Positions 1 to 5,954 of a DNA stretch of 6,873 bases are shown piece by piece. Source of the stretch: Actinomycetota bacterium (GTDB taxonomy: Bacteria > Actinomycetota > Actinomycetes > S36-B12 > CAIYMF01); NCBI GenBank assembly GCA_009699025.1, contig WLOZ01000094.1:1-6873 (forward strand). Direction: 5' to 3'. The notes below the pieces were generated by a model. It did no database searches, was not told the origin of the DNA, and saw only the letters and a program-made list of their open reading frames with translations. The position numbers were made by a program, and so were the translations under genes. Within the stretch, counting starts at the first letter, position 1, and every line of letters starts with the position of its first letter.

Positions 1-333
1 CTGGTGCTGCACGCGTCGGTGAGTGACTTTGCGGCCACCGATCAACTCGACCCACTGTTACGACTGGTGAGTGCGTCGCGGGGCACGCGCGGATTCGCCG
101 ACGCGTGGAGTCATCTCTTGGTGGCGCGCGGCTCGGTTGAAGTCGCGGTTGAAACGCTCGCCTGCTACGAGTGGGATTGGGCAGCGACCTCGGTGATCGT
201 GGAGGAGGCCGGCGGGAGCGTGAGCGCAACCGACGCAATCGACCCCTACCCCGGGTGCCGTCTTCTCGTTACCAACGGACTACTCGACCAGCAGGTGCGC
301 GCAGTACTCGACGCATCACCTGGCCCGCTTTAG
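1..333 (+). CDS. Inositol-monophosphatase-superfamily phosphatase, likely HisN-type histidinol-phosphatase (3' end only)
   Basis: The C-terminal 110 codons of a gene that begins left of the window; the frame is open from base 1 and ends at TAG 331-333. Residues 58-72 of the visible part read WDWAATSVIVEEAGG, the second metal-site signature of the inositol-monophosphatase fold (W-D-x-A-A then E-A-G-G). Its Asp (D59) is the expected Mg2+ ligand. The preceding stretch RGFADAWSHLLVARGSVEVAVE (about 30-51) follows the pattern of the C-terminal half of HisN-type histidinol-phosphatases and of IMPases. These are cytosolic Mg2+-dependent enzymes that remove phosphate from histidinol-phosphate (histidine synthesis) or inositol phosphates. 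The first metal motif (DP-D-G-T) lies outside the window, so HisN cannot be separated firmly from IMPase or 3'(2'),5'-bisphosphatase. The gene ends tail to tail with the PHP gene, with a 4-base overlap. Family assignment is strong; exact substrate is inferred. Confidence 0.85.
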   Translation: MVLHASVSDFAATDQLDPLLRLVSASRGTRGFADAWSHLLVARGSVEVAVETLACYEWDWAATSVIVEEAGGSVSATDAIDPYPGCRLLVTNGLLDQQVRAVLDASPGPL

Positions 334-1307
334 ATCGGGTTACTCCAGGCTCGCCCACCGGCTGCGTCGACCACCACAATGCGTCGGTACAACGCATCGG
401 CATCGCAGTGGATAAGGGCTCTCGTGATAAGTCCCTGGCCATCGGTGTCGAGAATGGTTCCGAAGCGGCGACCACCCCGCCCCACCGACACACTCGTACC
501 GTGTTCCTGTTCGCGCTGAACTCGAATTGATCGAGCGGGCGAACACTCCACCATGACACCACCGTCGACCACTTCGAGATGGTGAATGGTGGGCCCGTTG
601 GAAAAGTACGACTGTCCGGTACGCAACGCAGCGAGTACGGCCTCCTGAGTGCGCTCAGCAGCGCGCACCATGGTCCACGCTAGGCCGAGCTCGAATAGTG
701 GGTAGTGCTGATCGTCGGTACCGATTCCGAAAACGGTGCGGCCACTTCCCAGCATTGCGTCCCACCACGCCGATGAGTCGCCCCGACCATCTTCAGCATC
801 GGACGAGCCGTTGAACACTTCGATGCCCGCCACGCCATCAGCGTCGATGATGTCGTCGATCGACAACTGGTTCCAGTACGGATGTGCCGTGTAGACAACC
901 GCTCCCATCGTGGCCGCCCAGGCTGCGCCGTGCGAAAGCGAAGGGAAGGTGCGCACTTCCCAGTTCTCCTCCGCGTTGAACATCCAGTTGGCCTGATCGC
1001 CGCCGGGATCGTCGGGGAGATGGTCGATACCCCACACTAGGAATTCCGCCGACTGACCCGGGTAGTTTGGCGTGCGTAGGTCAAAGCCGAGCTCGGCGCC
1101 GGGAATCGTGAGGAGCCGATCGGTTGACGGTGCTTCGGCGATGCGCCAGTGGTCGGTGATCGACAGCACATCGAACCCGGCCTCTTCGTAGGCGTGAGCC
1201 AGCGAGTGCGGTGTCAGGGTTCCGTCGCTCACGGTCGAATGCGTGTGCAGAGCGCACTTGAGCCACTCGCCCTCCGCCAGAAACGGGTTGGCACGGTCGG
1301 TACTCAT
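330..1307 (-). CDS. PHP-domain metallohydrolase (CehA/McbA-like), last gene of the transporter operon
   Basis: A 325-residue protein with a full set of PHP-type metal ligands. These are H21 and H23 in LHTHS, D28 in SDG, D52-H53 in SITDHW, E72 in PGAEL, H142 in YTAHPYW, E163 in IEVFN, and D199-x-H201 in GTDDQH. The PHP barrel spans about 17-230. A beta-rich C-terminal part (about 235-325) ends in RAWSNPI, a tail I associate with PHP proteins of the CehA/McbA group. PHP enzymes are multi-metal hydrolases of phosphoesters; the CehA/McbA group includes carbamate/amide-bond hydrolases, so the bond cleaved here is open. No signal peptide or membrane segment is seen, so it should be cytosolic. The start ATG (1307-1305) follows GAAGGAG with 5 nt spacing, a strong ribosome site lying entirely in the 13-nt gap after the permease stop. 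This suggests co-expression with the transporter and action on its cargo. It could also be labelled histidinol-phosphatase-like, but the operon context argues against histidine synthesis. Confidence 0.9.
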   Translation of the reverse strand: MSTDRANPFLAEGEWLKCALHTHSTVSDGTLTPHSLAHAYEEAGFDVLSITDHWRIAEAPSTDRLLTIPGAELGFDLRTPNYPGQSAEFLVWGIDHLPDDPGGDQANWMFNAEENWEVRTFPSLSHGAAWAATMGAVVYTAHPYWNQLSIDDIIDADGVAGIEVFNGSSDAEDGRGDSSAWWDAMLGSGRTVFGIGTDDQHYPLFELGLAWTMVRAAERTQEAVLAALRTGQSYFSNGPTIHHLEVVDGGVMVECSPARSIRVQREQEHGTSVSVGRGGRRFGTILDTDGQGLITRALIHCDADALYRRIVVVDAAGGRAWSNPI

Positions 1308-1323
1308 CAGTGCTCCTTCATTA
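1308..1323 (-). promoter_or_regulatory. Strong ribosome binding site of the PHP gene in the 13-nt gap
   Basis: On the - strand, the permease stop TAA is followed by TGAAGGAGCACTG and then the PHP ATG. GAAGGAG is a near-consensus Shine-Dalgarno, 5 nt from the ATG. It is the best ribosome site in the operon, so the PHP enzyme may be made at least as well as the permeases. Confidence 0.75.
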
Positions 1324-2235
1324 GTCGCGAAGCCGCGGATCTAGCACTTCTTCCAACGCGTAACCGCACAGTGTGAATGCGAGCGTGACACACACGACGG
1401 CTAACCCGGGCGGCACGATCCACCACCAGTAGCCGTTGGCCATCGCACCGCCGCTGAAGGCCTCTTCAATCGTGCGACCCCACGACACTGATGTGGGGTC
1501 GCCGAGACCGAGAATCGACAGCGTCGTCTCTGACAAAATCGCGATAGCGACAGTGAGAACGGCCTGAGCAAAGATCACCGGAAACACGCTGGGTACAACG
1601 TGGCGCGTGAGAATGGTGGTGTCGCGAGCTCCCAGTGCGCGCGCTCGTTCAACGAACGGCAACTCACGCACACTCAAAGTCTGGGCCCGCACCACACGTG
1701 CAGTCAGTGCCCACGATGTCACGGCGATAACGATAATGACGTTGAGCAGAGTTGGTCCGAGGATAGCGGCCATGACAATGGCTAACACCAGCCACGGAAT
1801 CACCAGAAACCAGTCGATCAGTGCACCCAGCACTCGATCGATGGCGGTTCCACCGTAGTAGCCGCTGAGCAACCCGAAGGTTGCGCCAATGAACACCGCG
1901 GCCGCCGTTGCCGCGAGGCCGACTGTCAATGACACTCGAGCCCCCACGATCAGCAGGCTCAACACCGAGCGCCCGAACGAATCAGTGCCAAGCGGGTAGC
2001 CGGCTGTTGGTGGACTATTCGGAGTGCCCGTTGCGCTAGACGGATCAATCGAGTCGGGAGACACCAGCAGGGGAGACAGCACCGCGATCACTCCGAACGC
2101 GACCAAAACAATCAGGCCGATCAGCCCGCGCCTGTTTCGACGGTAGGCGTTCCAGCCGCGCGACCAACCGATGCGACGCCGCTGCCACGCGAGGTGTGAG
2201 GCCGACGTTCGGTGAGGTGGCTGTATCTCGACCAT
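1321..2235 (-). CDS. ABC transporter permease, DppC/OppC type
   Basis: A 304-residue inner-membrane permease of the peptide/nickel importer class. A cytoplasmic N-terminal tail rich in Arg and Trp (about 18-37) leads into membrane helix 1 (about 38-57). The family hallmark YPLGTDSFGRS follows at 80-90. Further hydrophobic segments lie at about 98-124, 141-160, 164-176, 218-243 and 272-292. The cytoplasmic EAA loop, which docks onto the ATPase, is at about 196-215 (ERARALGARDT, then RHVVP). The protein ends in LDPRLRD, the normal OppC-type finish, and its length is typical. It starts at ATG 2235-2233, one base after the TGA of the upstream permease (TGACATG). A GGAG ribosome site within the end of that gene, about 10 nt upstream, indicates translational coupling. 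It should form the heterodimeric channel with the neighbouring DppB-type subunit. Substrate is not deducible from the permease. Confidence 0.95.
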   Translation of the reverse strand: MVEIQPPHRTSASHLAWQRRRIGWSRGWNAYRRNRRGLIGLIVLVAFGVIAVLSPLLVSPDSIDPSSATGTPNSPPTAGYPLGTDSFGRSVLSLLIVGARVSLTVGLAATAAAVFIGATFGLLSGYYGGTAIDRVLGALIDWFLVIPWLVLAIVMAAILGPTLLNVIIVIAVTSWALTARVVRAQTLSVRELPFVERARALGARDTTILTRHVVPSVFPVIFAQAVLTVAIAILSETTLSILGLGDPTSVSWGRTIEEAFSGGAMANGYWWWIVPPGLAVVCVTLAFTLCGYALEEVLDPRLRD

Positions 2236-2236
2236 G

Positions 2237-3193
2237 TCAGATCTGCTCCACCCGCGGATCGAGCAACCCGTACGCGATGTCGGCGATCAGGTTGGCGACG
2301 ATCACTGCACCACTAGACAGGAGGAACACAGCCTGCAGCACCGGATAGTCCAGCGTCTGGATAGCTTGGTAGGTGAGCAGGCCGAGGCCTGGCCACGAGA
2401 ACACGGTCTCAATCACGATGGCTCCGCCCAGCACGAATCCGAAACTCAGCACCACCAGGGTGATCGTGGGCAAAATCGCGTTGGGAGCCGCGTGGCGGCG
2501 ACGCACCACAGGATCGGCGAGCCCCTTCGCGCGCGCGAGTCGGATGTAGTCCTGTGATTTCACATCAATCATGGAGGCGCGCATCACGATGAAGAATTGA
2601 CCAACGTAACCGAGCGCGAGCGTGAGCACGGGAAGTGCCAAGTGTGACGTGACGTCACCCACGCCTCCACCGGACTCGGCCGACGAGTAGCCGCCGGCGG
2701 GAAACCAGCCGAGCGCGCCAGCGAACAGGATGAGCAACATCATGCCGAGCCAGCCCTCTGGAGTGGCGTAGAGCAGAAGTGAGCCGTAGAGGCTGCCGTT
2801 GTCGATTCCACTGCCGCGACGCCAGCCGGCCCGCATTCCGAGCATCACCCCCACAACGGCCGCAATCAGCGTGCCGAGTCCGACGAGCAGGATGGTGGGC
2901 CACATTCGATCGGCGACCATCGACAGCACCTCGCGCCCCGACAGGATGCTCACCCCGAGGTTGCCGGTCAGCGTCTCACGCAGGTACGTGAGGTACTGCT
3001 GCGGAATCGGCAGATCGAGTCCGAAGAGTTCGCGTTGGCGTGCCAGCGCTTCGGGCGACAGCCGTTGGCTGCGGGCGAGGAGTGCCACCGGGTCACCGGG
3101 CATGATCCGGAACAGGAAGAAATTGACCGACAGGATGAACCACAGCGTCAATAAAGCCCAACCCGCCTTGCGGGCCAGGAAAGTCAGACTCAT
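2237..3193 (-). CDS. ABC transporter permease, DppB/OppB type
   Basis: A 318-residue inner-membrane permease, partner of the downstream DppC-type protein. Helix 1 (about 9-30) runs directly into MPGDP at 31-35, the diagnostic turn of the DppB/OppB family. Other hydrophobic segments are at about 100-120, 135-162, 184-205, 245-262 and 288-310. The EAA loop contacting an ATPase is at about 216-242 (DYIRLARAKGL, then RRRHAAPNAILP). The C-terminus GLLDPRV is also family-typical, and length is normal. The ATG at 3193-3191 is supported because the MSLTFLARKAGW opening matches where the family usually starts. The 18 nt between the upstream stop and this ATG hold no recognisable Shine-Dalgarno, so translation probably depends on ribosomes finishing the binding-protein gene. 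The gene is in the same reading frame as that upstream gene, with only TAG and six codons between them. Confidence 0.95.
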   Translation of the reverse strand: MSLTFLARKAGWALLTLWFILSVNFFLFRIMPGDPVALLARSQRLSPEALARQRELFGLDLPIPQQYLTYLRETLTGNLGVSILSGREVLSMVADRMWPTILLVGLGTLIAAVVGVMLGMRAGWRRGSGIDNGSLYGSLLLYATPEGWLGMMLLILFAGALGWFPAGGYSSAESGGGVGDVTSHLALPVLTLALGYVGQFFIVMRASMIDVKSQDYIRLARAKGLADPVVRRRHAAPNAILPTITLVVLSFGFVLGGAIVIETVFSWPGLGLLTYQAIQTLDYPVLQAVFLLSSGAVIVANLIADIAYGLLDPRVEQI

Positions 3194-3211
3194 GCAGTCG
3201 ACCAGCCGGGT

Positions 3212-5038
3212 CTAGTCGCGCTCGTCGCGCTCTGCAGCCCCGCGACTGCGGCGCACGACCACGGCAATCAGTGCGATCACGATGAGGGCGACAACTGCCC
3301 ACACCCACGCCGGTATTCCAGAGCTACCGGACGACGCAGGCGAGCTGGAGCCAGTATCGGCGGTGACGGGGTACGCGTTCACCATGCTGGTGTACACGTA
3401 CGACGGCATGAGGTAGCCGTTGCCCTCGGGCACGGGCGTGAGTCCGGCCACCTTGTCGGTGCGGTAGGCCTCGATGGTTTCGGGGTACACGAGAACCACG
3501 TTAGGCACCTGGTCGTACACGTACTGCTGCATTTCGTCGACGATTACTTTGCGTGCGGCCGGATCGAGCGTGGCCTGCTGCTTGGCAAACATCGCGTCGT
3601 AGGCGGGGTCGTTCCAGCAGCCGTCGCTGAGACCGGGGCACGGAGTACTGGTGAATGCCGACAACTGGTAGTTCGGATCTGGATCGCCGCTCCAGTACCA
3701 GATGTACGCGTCGAAGTCTCCGGCCTGCTGGAGGTCGTACATTTTGCCCGCGGTCACCGGCTGGACCGTGACCGCGATGCCGATCTTCTTGAGAAAGGAA
3801 GCGACGAGTTGTCCGGCCTGCGTGCTGCCCGGCGTGTCATCAGATACCGGCATTCGAATTGTCAGCCGCTGCCCAGTTGTGGGGTCAACTCGAACGCCGT
3901 CAGCGCCCATCGTGTAGCCGGCCTTGTCGAGCATCGCGTTGGCGGCGGCCGGGTCGTAGGGGATGAGCTTGTCTGGGGGCACGGTCAGGTGCCAGTAGGT
4001 CGACAACGGCCGAATGATGGTGTCGCCAGGAGTTGCCGAGCCCGGATACACCTTGTCGACAATTTGCTGCTTGTCGATCGCCATCTCAATCGCCTTGCGC
4101 ACAGTGATATCGGCAAGCGCGGGGAGCGGCTTCGAGGCTGCGCCCTGCCCGCCGAAGTTAAAGGCGAGGTTGACCCACGAGTCAGCGACAACCCTCTGCA
4201 CCGCGACGTTAGGAATCGCACTGACCGCGGGCAGCAGAGAACCCTCGATACCGTCGGCGATGTCGATTTGACCGTTCTTCAGCGCCTGCACCATGGCGTC
4301 TTGGTTGGTGAACAGTTGGAATTCGATGGTGTCGTAGGCGGGCTTGGTACCCCAGAAGTTCGGGTTACGAGTAAACGTCCAGTTCTGCCCGGGGTTGGCG
4401 CTCGACATGACATACGGACCTGATCCCACATTGGGCAGAGTCTCTGCTGCGCGGATGGTCTTGGCGTCGGCGTTGGCGTACTTCTTCCAGACGTGTTCGG
4501 GTACGACATATGACCAGGCGGGCACCGTGGGCCCGTTGGTGGGTGTGGGCGACTTCCACACCAGGGTGAGATCGTCGGGAGTCTCGAAGGTGGTGCCTTC
4601 AGGGAAGTACCCGCTGAAGTAGTCGAACTGCTTGTCAATGACGAACCTGTATGAAAACGCAACGTCCTTCGAGGTGAGGGGCTGACCGTCACTCCACTTG
4701 AGACCCGGCTGCAGGTGACACGTCCAGACCGTGCGATCGGCGTTGGAATCACAGCCGGTGGCAAGGGAGGGGGCGGCCGTGAGGTCCTTGTCGCCGAACC
4801 GGAGCAGCATGTCGTACTGCATCACGACTGCTTGCCATTCTGCGACCGAAGCCACCGCGAAAATGTTGGGGTTGTCGATGCCTGAGGTGATACCAATGTG
4901 CAGCACCGTAGGGGCGGTGCTCCCCGAACCGGACGGAGAGGGGGCGACAGAGTCGGCGGTAGCAGAGGTGGCCACTAAGCCAACTCCGGCGATCAGCGCA
5001 CAGAGACAGAGCACGAGAGGACGAAGAGTACGTATCAC
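3212..5038 (-). CDS. Family-5 extracellular solute-binding protein with C-terminal membrane anchor (peptide-type ABC importer)
   Basis: A 608-residue binding protein, first gene of the operon. Residues 1-28 form a Sec signal peptide (MIRTLR, hydrophobic core, ATA-D cleavage near 28/29). Cys11 and Cys13 sit inside the hydrophobic core, too early for a lipobox, so it is not a lipoprotein. The body (about 45-550) shows family-5 (DppA/OppA) features: W-x-C-x-L-x-P-G-x-x-W-S-D-G-x-P-L-T-S-x-D-V near 110-130, GSGPYV, NPNFWG, and an AIDKQQIV-type segment. A Gly/Ser/Pro linker at about 562-574 is followed by one helix (575-595, IPAWVWAVVALIVI...) and a basic stop-transfer RRSR. The domain should therefore be held outside the cell by a C-terminal helix. 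The start is GTG (5038-5036) with GAAAGGAA about 7 nt upstream; no alternative in-frame start fits the signal peptide as well. The ligand could be an oligopeptide or another organic solute; family-5 proteins vary widely. Confidence 0.93.
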   Translation of the reverse strand: MIRTLRPLVLCLCALIAGVGLVATSATADSVAPSPSGSGSTAPTVLHIGITSGIDNPNIFAVASVAEWQAVVMQYDMLLRFGDKDLTAAPSLATGCDSNADRTVWTCHLQPGLKWSDGQPLTSKDVAFSYRFVIDKQFDYFSGYFPEGTTFETPDDLTLVWKSPTPTNGPTVPAWSYVVPEHVWKKYANADAKTIRAAETLPNVGSGPYVMSSANPGQNWTFTRNPNFWGTKPAYDTIEFQLFTNQDAMVQALKNGQIDIADGIEGSLLPAVSAIPNVAVQRVVADSWVNLAFNFGGQGAASKPLPALADITVRKAIEMAIDKQQIVDKVYPGSATPGDTIIRPLSTYWHLTVPPDKLIPYDPAAANAMLDKAGYTMGADGVRVDPTTGQRLTIRMPVSDDTPGSTQAGQLVASFLKKIGIAVTVQPVTAGKMYDLQQAGDFDAYIWYWSGDPDPNYQLSAFTSTPCPGLSDGCWNDPAYDAMFAKQQATLDPAARKVIVDEMQQYVYDQVPNVVLVYPETIEAYRTDKVAGLTPVPEGNGYLMPSYVYTSMVNAYPVTADTGSSSPASSGSSGIPAWVWAVVALIVIALIAVVVRRSRGAAERDERD

Positions 5039-5053
5039 TCGATATTCCTTTCA
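5031..5053 (-). promoter_or_regulatory. Ribosome binding site fixing the GTG start of the binding-protein gene
   Basis: Read on the - strand, the bases just upstream of GTG 5038-5036 are GTGAAAGGAATATCGA. The AAAGGA core lies about 7 nt from the GTG, a good Shine-Dalgarno distance. An ATG at 5054-5052 lies nearby but in another frame, so this site decides for GTG. Confidence 0.7.
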
Positions 5054-5072
5054 CTGCGGCACGACCTGTGAC

Positions 5073-5114
5073 CTCACCCGATGAGTGAGCCCCAGATTGT
5101 GAAAGTCCGGGGCT
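5073..5114 (-). other. Possible structured 5' leader of the transporter mRNA
   Basis: Two short inverted repeats sit 35-76 nt upstream of the binding-protein GTG. AGCCCC (5088-5093) pairs with GGGGCT (5109-5114) around a 15-nt loop, and CTCAC (5073-5077) pairs with GTGAG (5085-5089). The two overlap at 5088-5089, so they would be mutually exclusive. No T-run follows on the - strand, so this is not a classical terminator. Stems are only 5-6 bp, so chance in GC-rich DNA is a real alternative. Confidence 0.2.
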
Positions 5115-5244
5115 GTCGTCTCATCAATGTAGCGCGAAGTGCCCGATCGCTGGTTCGAATCCCTCGCGGCTTCGTCTGAGGGTCGCCGGGTCCATTCGCC
5201 TACGGAAAGGCTGTCCTCCGCGACGTCTCCTCTTCCCGGCATCG

Positions 5245-5261
5245 TTGGTCACTCGGTGACC
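5245..5261. promoter_or_regulatory. Candidate operator, copy 1 (perfect palindrome)
   Basis: TTGGTCACTCGGTGACC contains GGTCAC (5247-5252) and its exact reverse complement GTGACC (5256-5261) around TCG. A second copy matching 16 of 17 bases begins exactly 30 bp to the right. A perfect palindrome duplicated at close to three helical turns is typical of binding sites for dimeric repressors or activators. It lies about 207 bp upstream of the binding-protein start and about 142 bp upstream of the gene at 5403. The regulator is not encoded in the window. Confidence 0.55.
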
Positions 5262-5274
5262 GTCTGGGGATTCT

Positions 5275-5291
5275 TTGGTCAATCGGTGACC
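5275..5291. promoter_or_regulatory. Candidate operator, copy 2 (near-perfect palindrome)
   Basis: TTGGTCAATCGGTGACC differs from copy 1 only at the eighth base (A for C). The arms GGTCA (5277-5281) and TGACC (5287-5291) remain perfectly complementary; the substitution removes the innermost pair. The 30-bp spacing puts both copies on the same face of the helix, as needed for cooperative binding of two dimers. Confidence 0.55.
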
Positions 5292-5402
5292 TTTGAATGC
5301 GGGGCTTGAGCGACCGGAAGGGTGCAGCCCGGCGCAGCGCAGTGCCTGAAGCATGGTTCGCTGACCGTCGGTCGCAGTACCCTTCGGCTATGAGCATCTC
5401 TC

Positions 5403-5954
5403 GTGGAAATCGACTCACCGTCCGGCGACGGGTTCACGGTTACGGTCGCCACACTGTCTGACGAGCCCGCCCCGTCGGCACCGGGTGACCTGCTACTGGG
5501 CTTGGCGCCGGCGGTCGCTCTCGCGACGCTGGTGGTGAACGACGTGTGGCTCAAGGGGCGCGGACCGGGGTGGGTCACGGGAAAACTGTCGGACTTTGCC
5601 GGCCTCTTCCTACTGCCGATTGTGCTCGTCTCCCTGGTCGAAGTCGCCCGCAGGATTCGGGGTCCGCGGTGGCAGGCCGCGTCGCGACTCATCGCCACGA
5701 CCTGCTGGGTGGTGGCGATTGGATTCGCCTTGGTCAAGACTCTGCCGCTCGTCGCCTCGACCTACGCACTCGGAATCGGCATCCTGCGCTGGCCTGTGCT
5801 GGCGCTCAGTGCGCTCGCAAGTGGGCAGGCCCCAGTGGGACCAACGCCCATCGAGGTGATCGTGGATCCCACGGACATCGTCGCGCTGGTGGTTGTTCCC
5901 TTCGCGTACCTCTCGATGAAGCGGCGGCGGCAACCTCTCATCGAGGTGCCGTGA
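5403..5954 (+). CDS. Small four-helix membrane protein of unknown function (GKLSDFAG motif)
   Basis: A 183-residue integral membrane protein. Hydrophobic segments lie at about 30-50, 64-84, 94-115 and 156-172, and the C-terminus is basic (KRRRQ). Two stretches look family-defining: NDVWLKGRGPGWVTGKLSDFAGLFLLP (46-72, of which TGKLSDFAG is the core) and VDPTDIVAL (154-162). I recall similar N-D-x-x-L-K / G-K-L-S-D-x-A-G / D-P-T-D proteins as uncharacterised membrane proteins in several phyla; no function can be given. The start is taken as GTG 5403 because an in-frame TGA at 5391-5393 blocks anything further upstream. No Shine-Dalgarno precedes it, so a leaderless message or a rarer start inside the first 30 residues is possible. 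It is divergent from the transporter operon and shares its control region, but nothing in the protein ties it to transport. Confidence 0.8.
   Translation: MEIDSPSGDGFTVTVATLSDEPAPSAPGDLLLGLAPAVALATLVVNDVWLKGRGPGWVTGKLSDFAGLFLLPIVLVSLVEVARRIRGPRWQAASRLIATTCWVVAIGFALVKTLPLVASTYALGIGILRWPVLALSALASGQAPVGPTPIEVIVDPTDIVALVVVPFAYLSMKRRRQPLIEVP

Larger units (their letters stand above)
5039..5402. other. Divergent intergenic region between the transporter operon and the small membrane-protein gene
   Basis: A 364-base gap with no convincing coding sequence. The open frames across it are Arg/Ser-rich shadows without ribosome sites. It must hold the promoter of the leftward transporter operon and probably that of the rightward gene at 5403. 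It contains the twin palindromes at 5245-5291, several short inverted repeats between 5073 and 5182, a small palindrome GACC-GTC-GGTC at 5363-5373, and the tRNA T-loop-like 11-mer at 5152-5162. I found no promoter with a good -35 and -10 at proper spacing on either strand. Confidence 0.7.

Noticed and set aside
1..1307. A histidine-biosynthesis pair (HisN-like phosphatase next to a PHP histidinol-phosphatase)
   Set aside because: The genes are convergent and separately transcribed. The PHP gene belongs to the transporter operon and has the RAWSNPI tail of other PHP proteins, so adjacency looks coincidental.
3809..4423. Long + strand frame (204 codons) opposite the binding-protein gene
   Set aside because: It is Arg/Val/His-rich, lacks a ribosome site and recognisable motifs, and lies wholly antisense to a well-supported family-5 binding protein.
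4999..5038. Lipoprotein signal in the binding protein (Cys11 or Cys13)
   Set aside because: The cysteines fall within the hydrophobic core only 10-12 residues from the start, leaving too short a signal sequence. An ATA-D Sec cleavage site and a C-terminal anchor explain export and tethering better.
5103..5173. A complete tRNA gene around the GGTTCGAATCC motif
   Set aside because: Only five of seven acceptor pairs form, two T-stem pairs fail, and there is too little sequence between the D-like and T-like arms for an anticodon stem and variable loop. No CCA end is present.
5161..5182. Hairpin CCCTC/GAGGG as a terminator
   Set aside because: It has only a 5-bp stem with a 12-nt loop, no following T-run on either strand, and lies inside the presumed leader where termination is not expected.
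5279..5737. A 152-codon - strand frame crossing the intergenic region into the membrane-protein gene
   Set aside because: It is Ser/Thr/Arg/Pro-rich with no ribosome site or domain, and is antisense to a better-supported gene.
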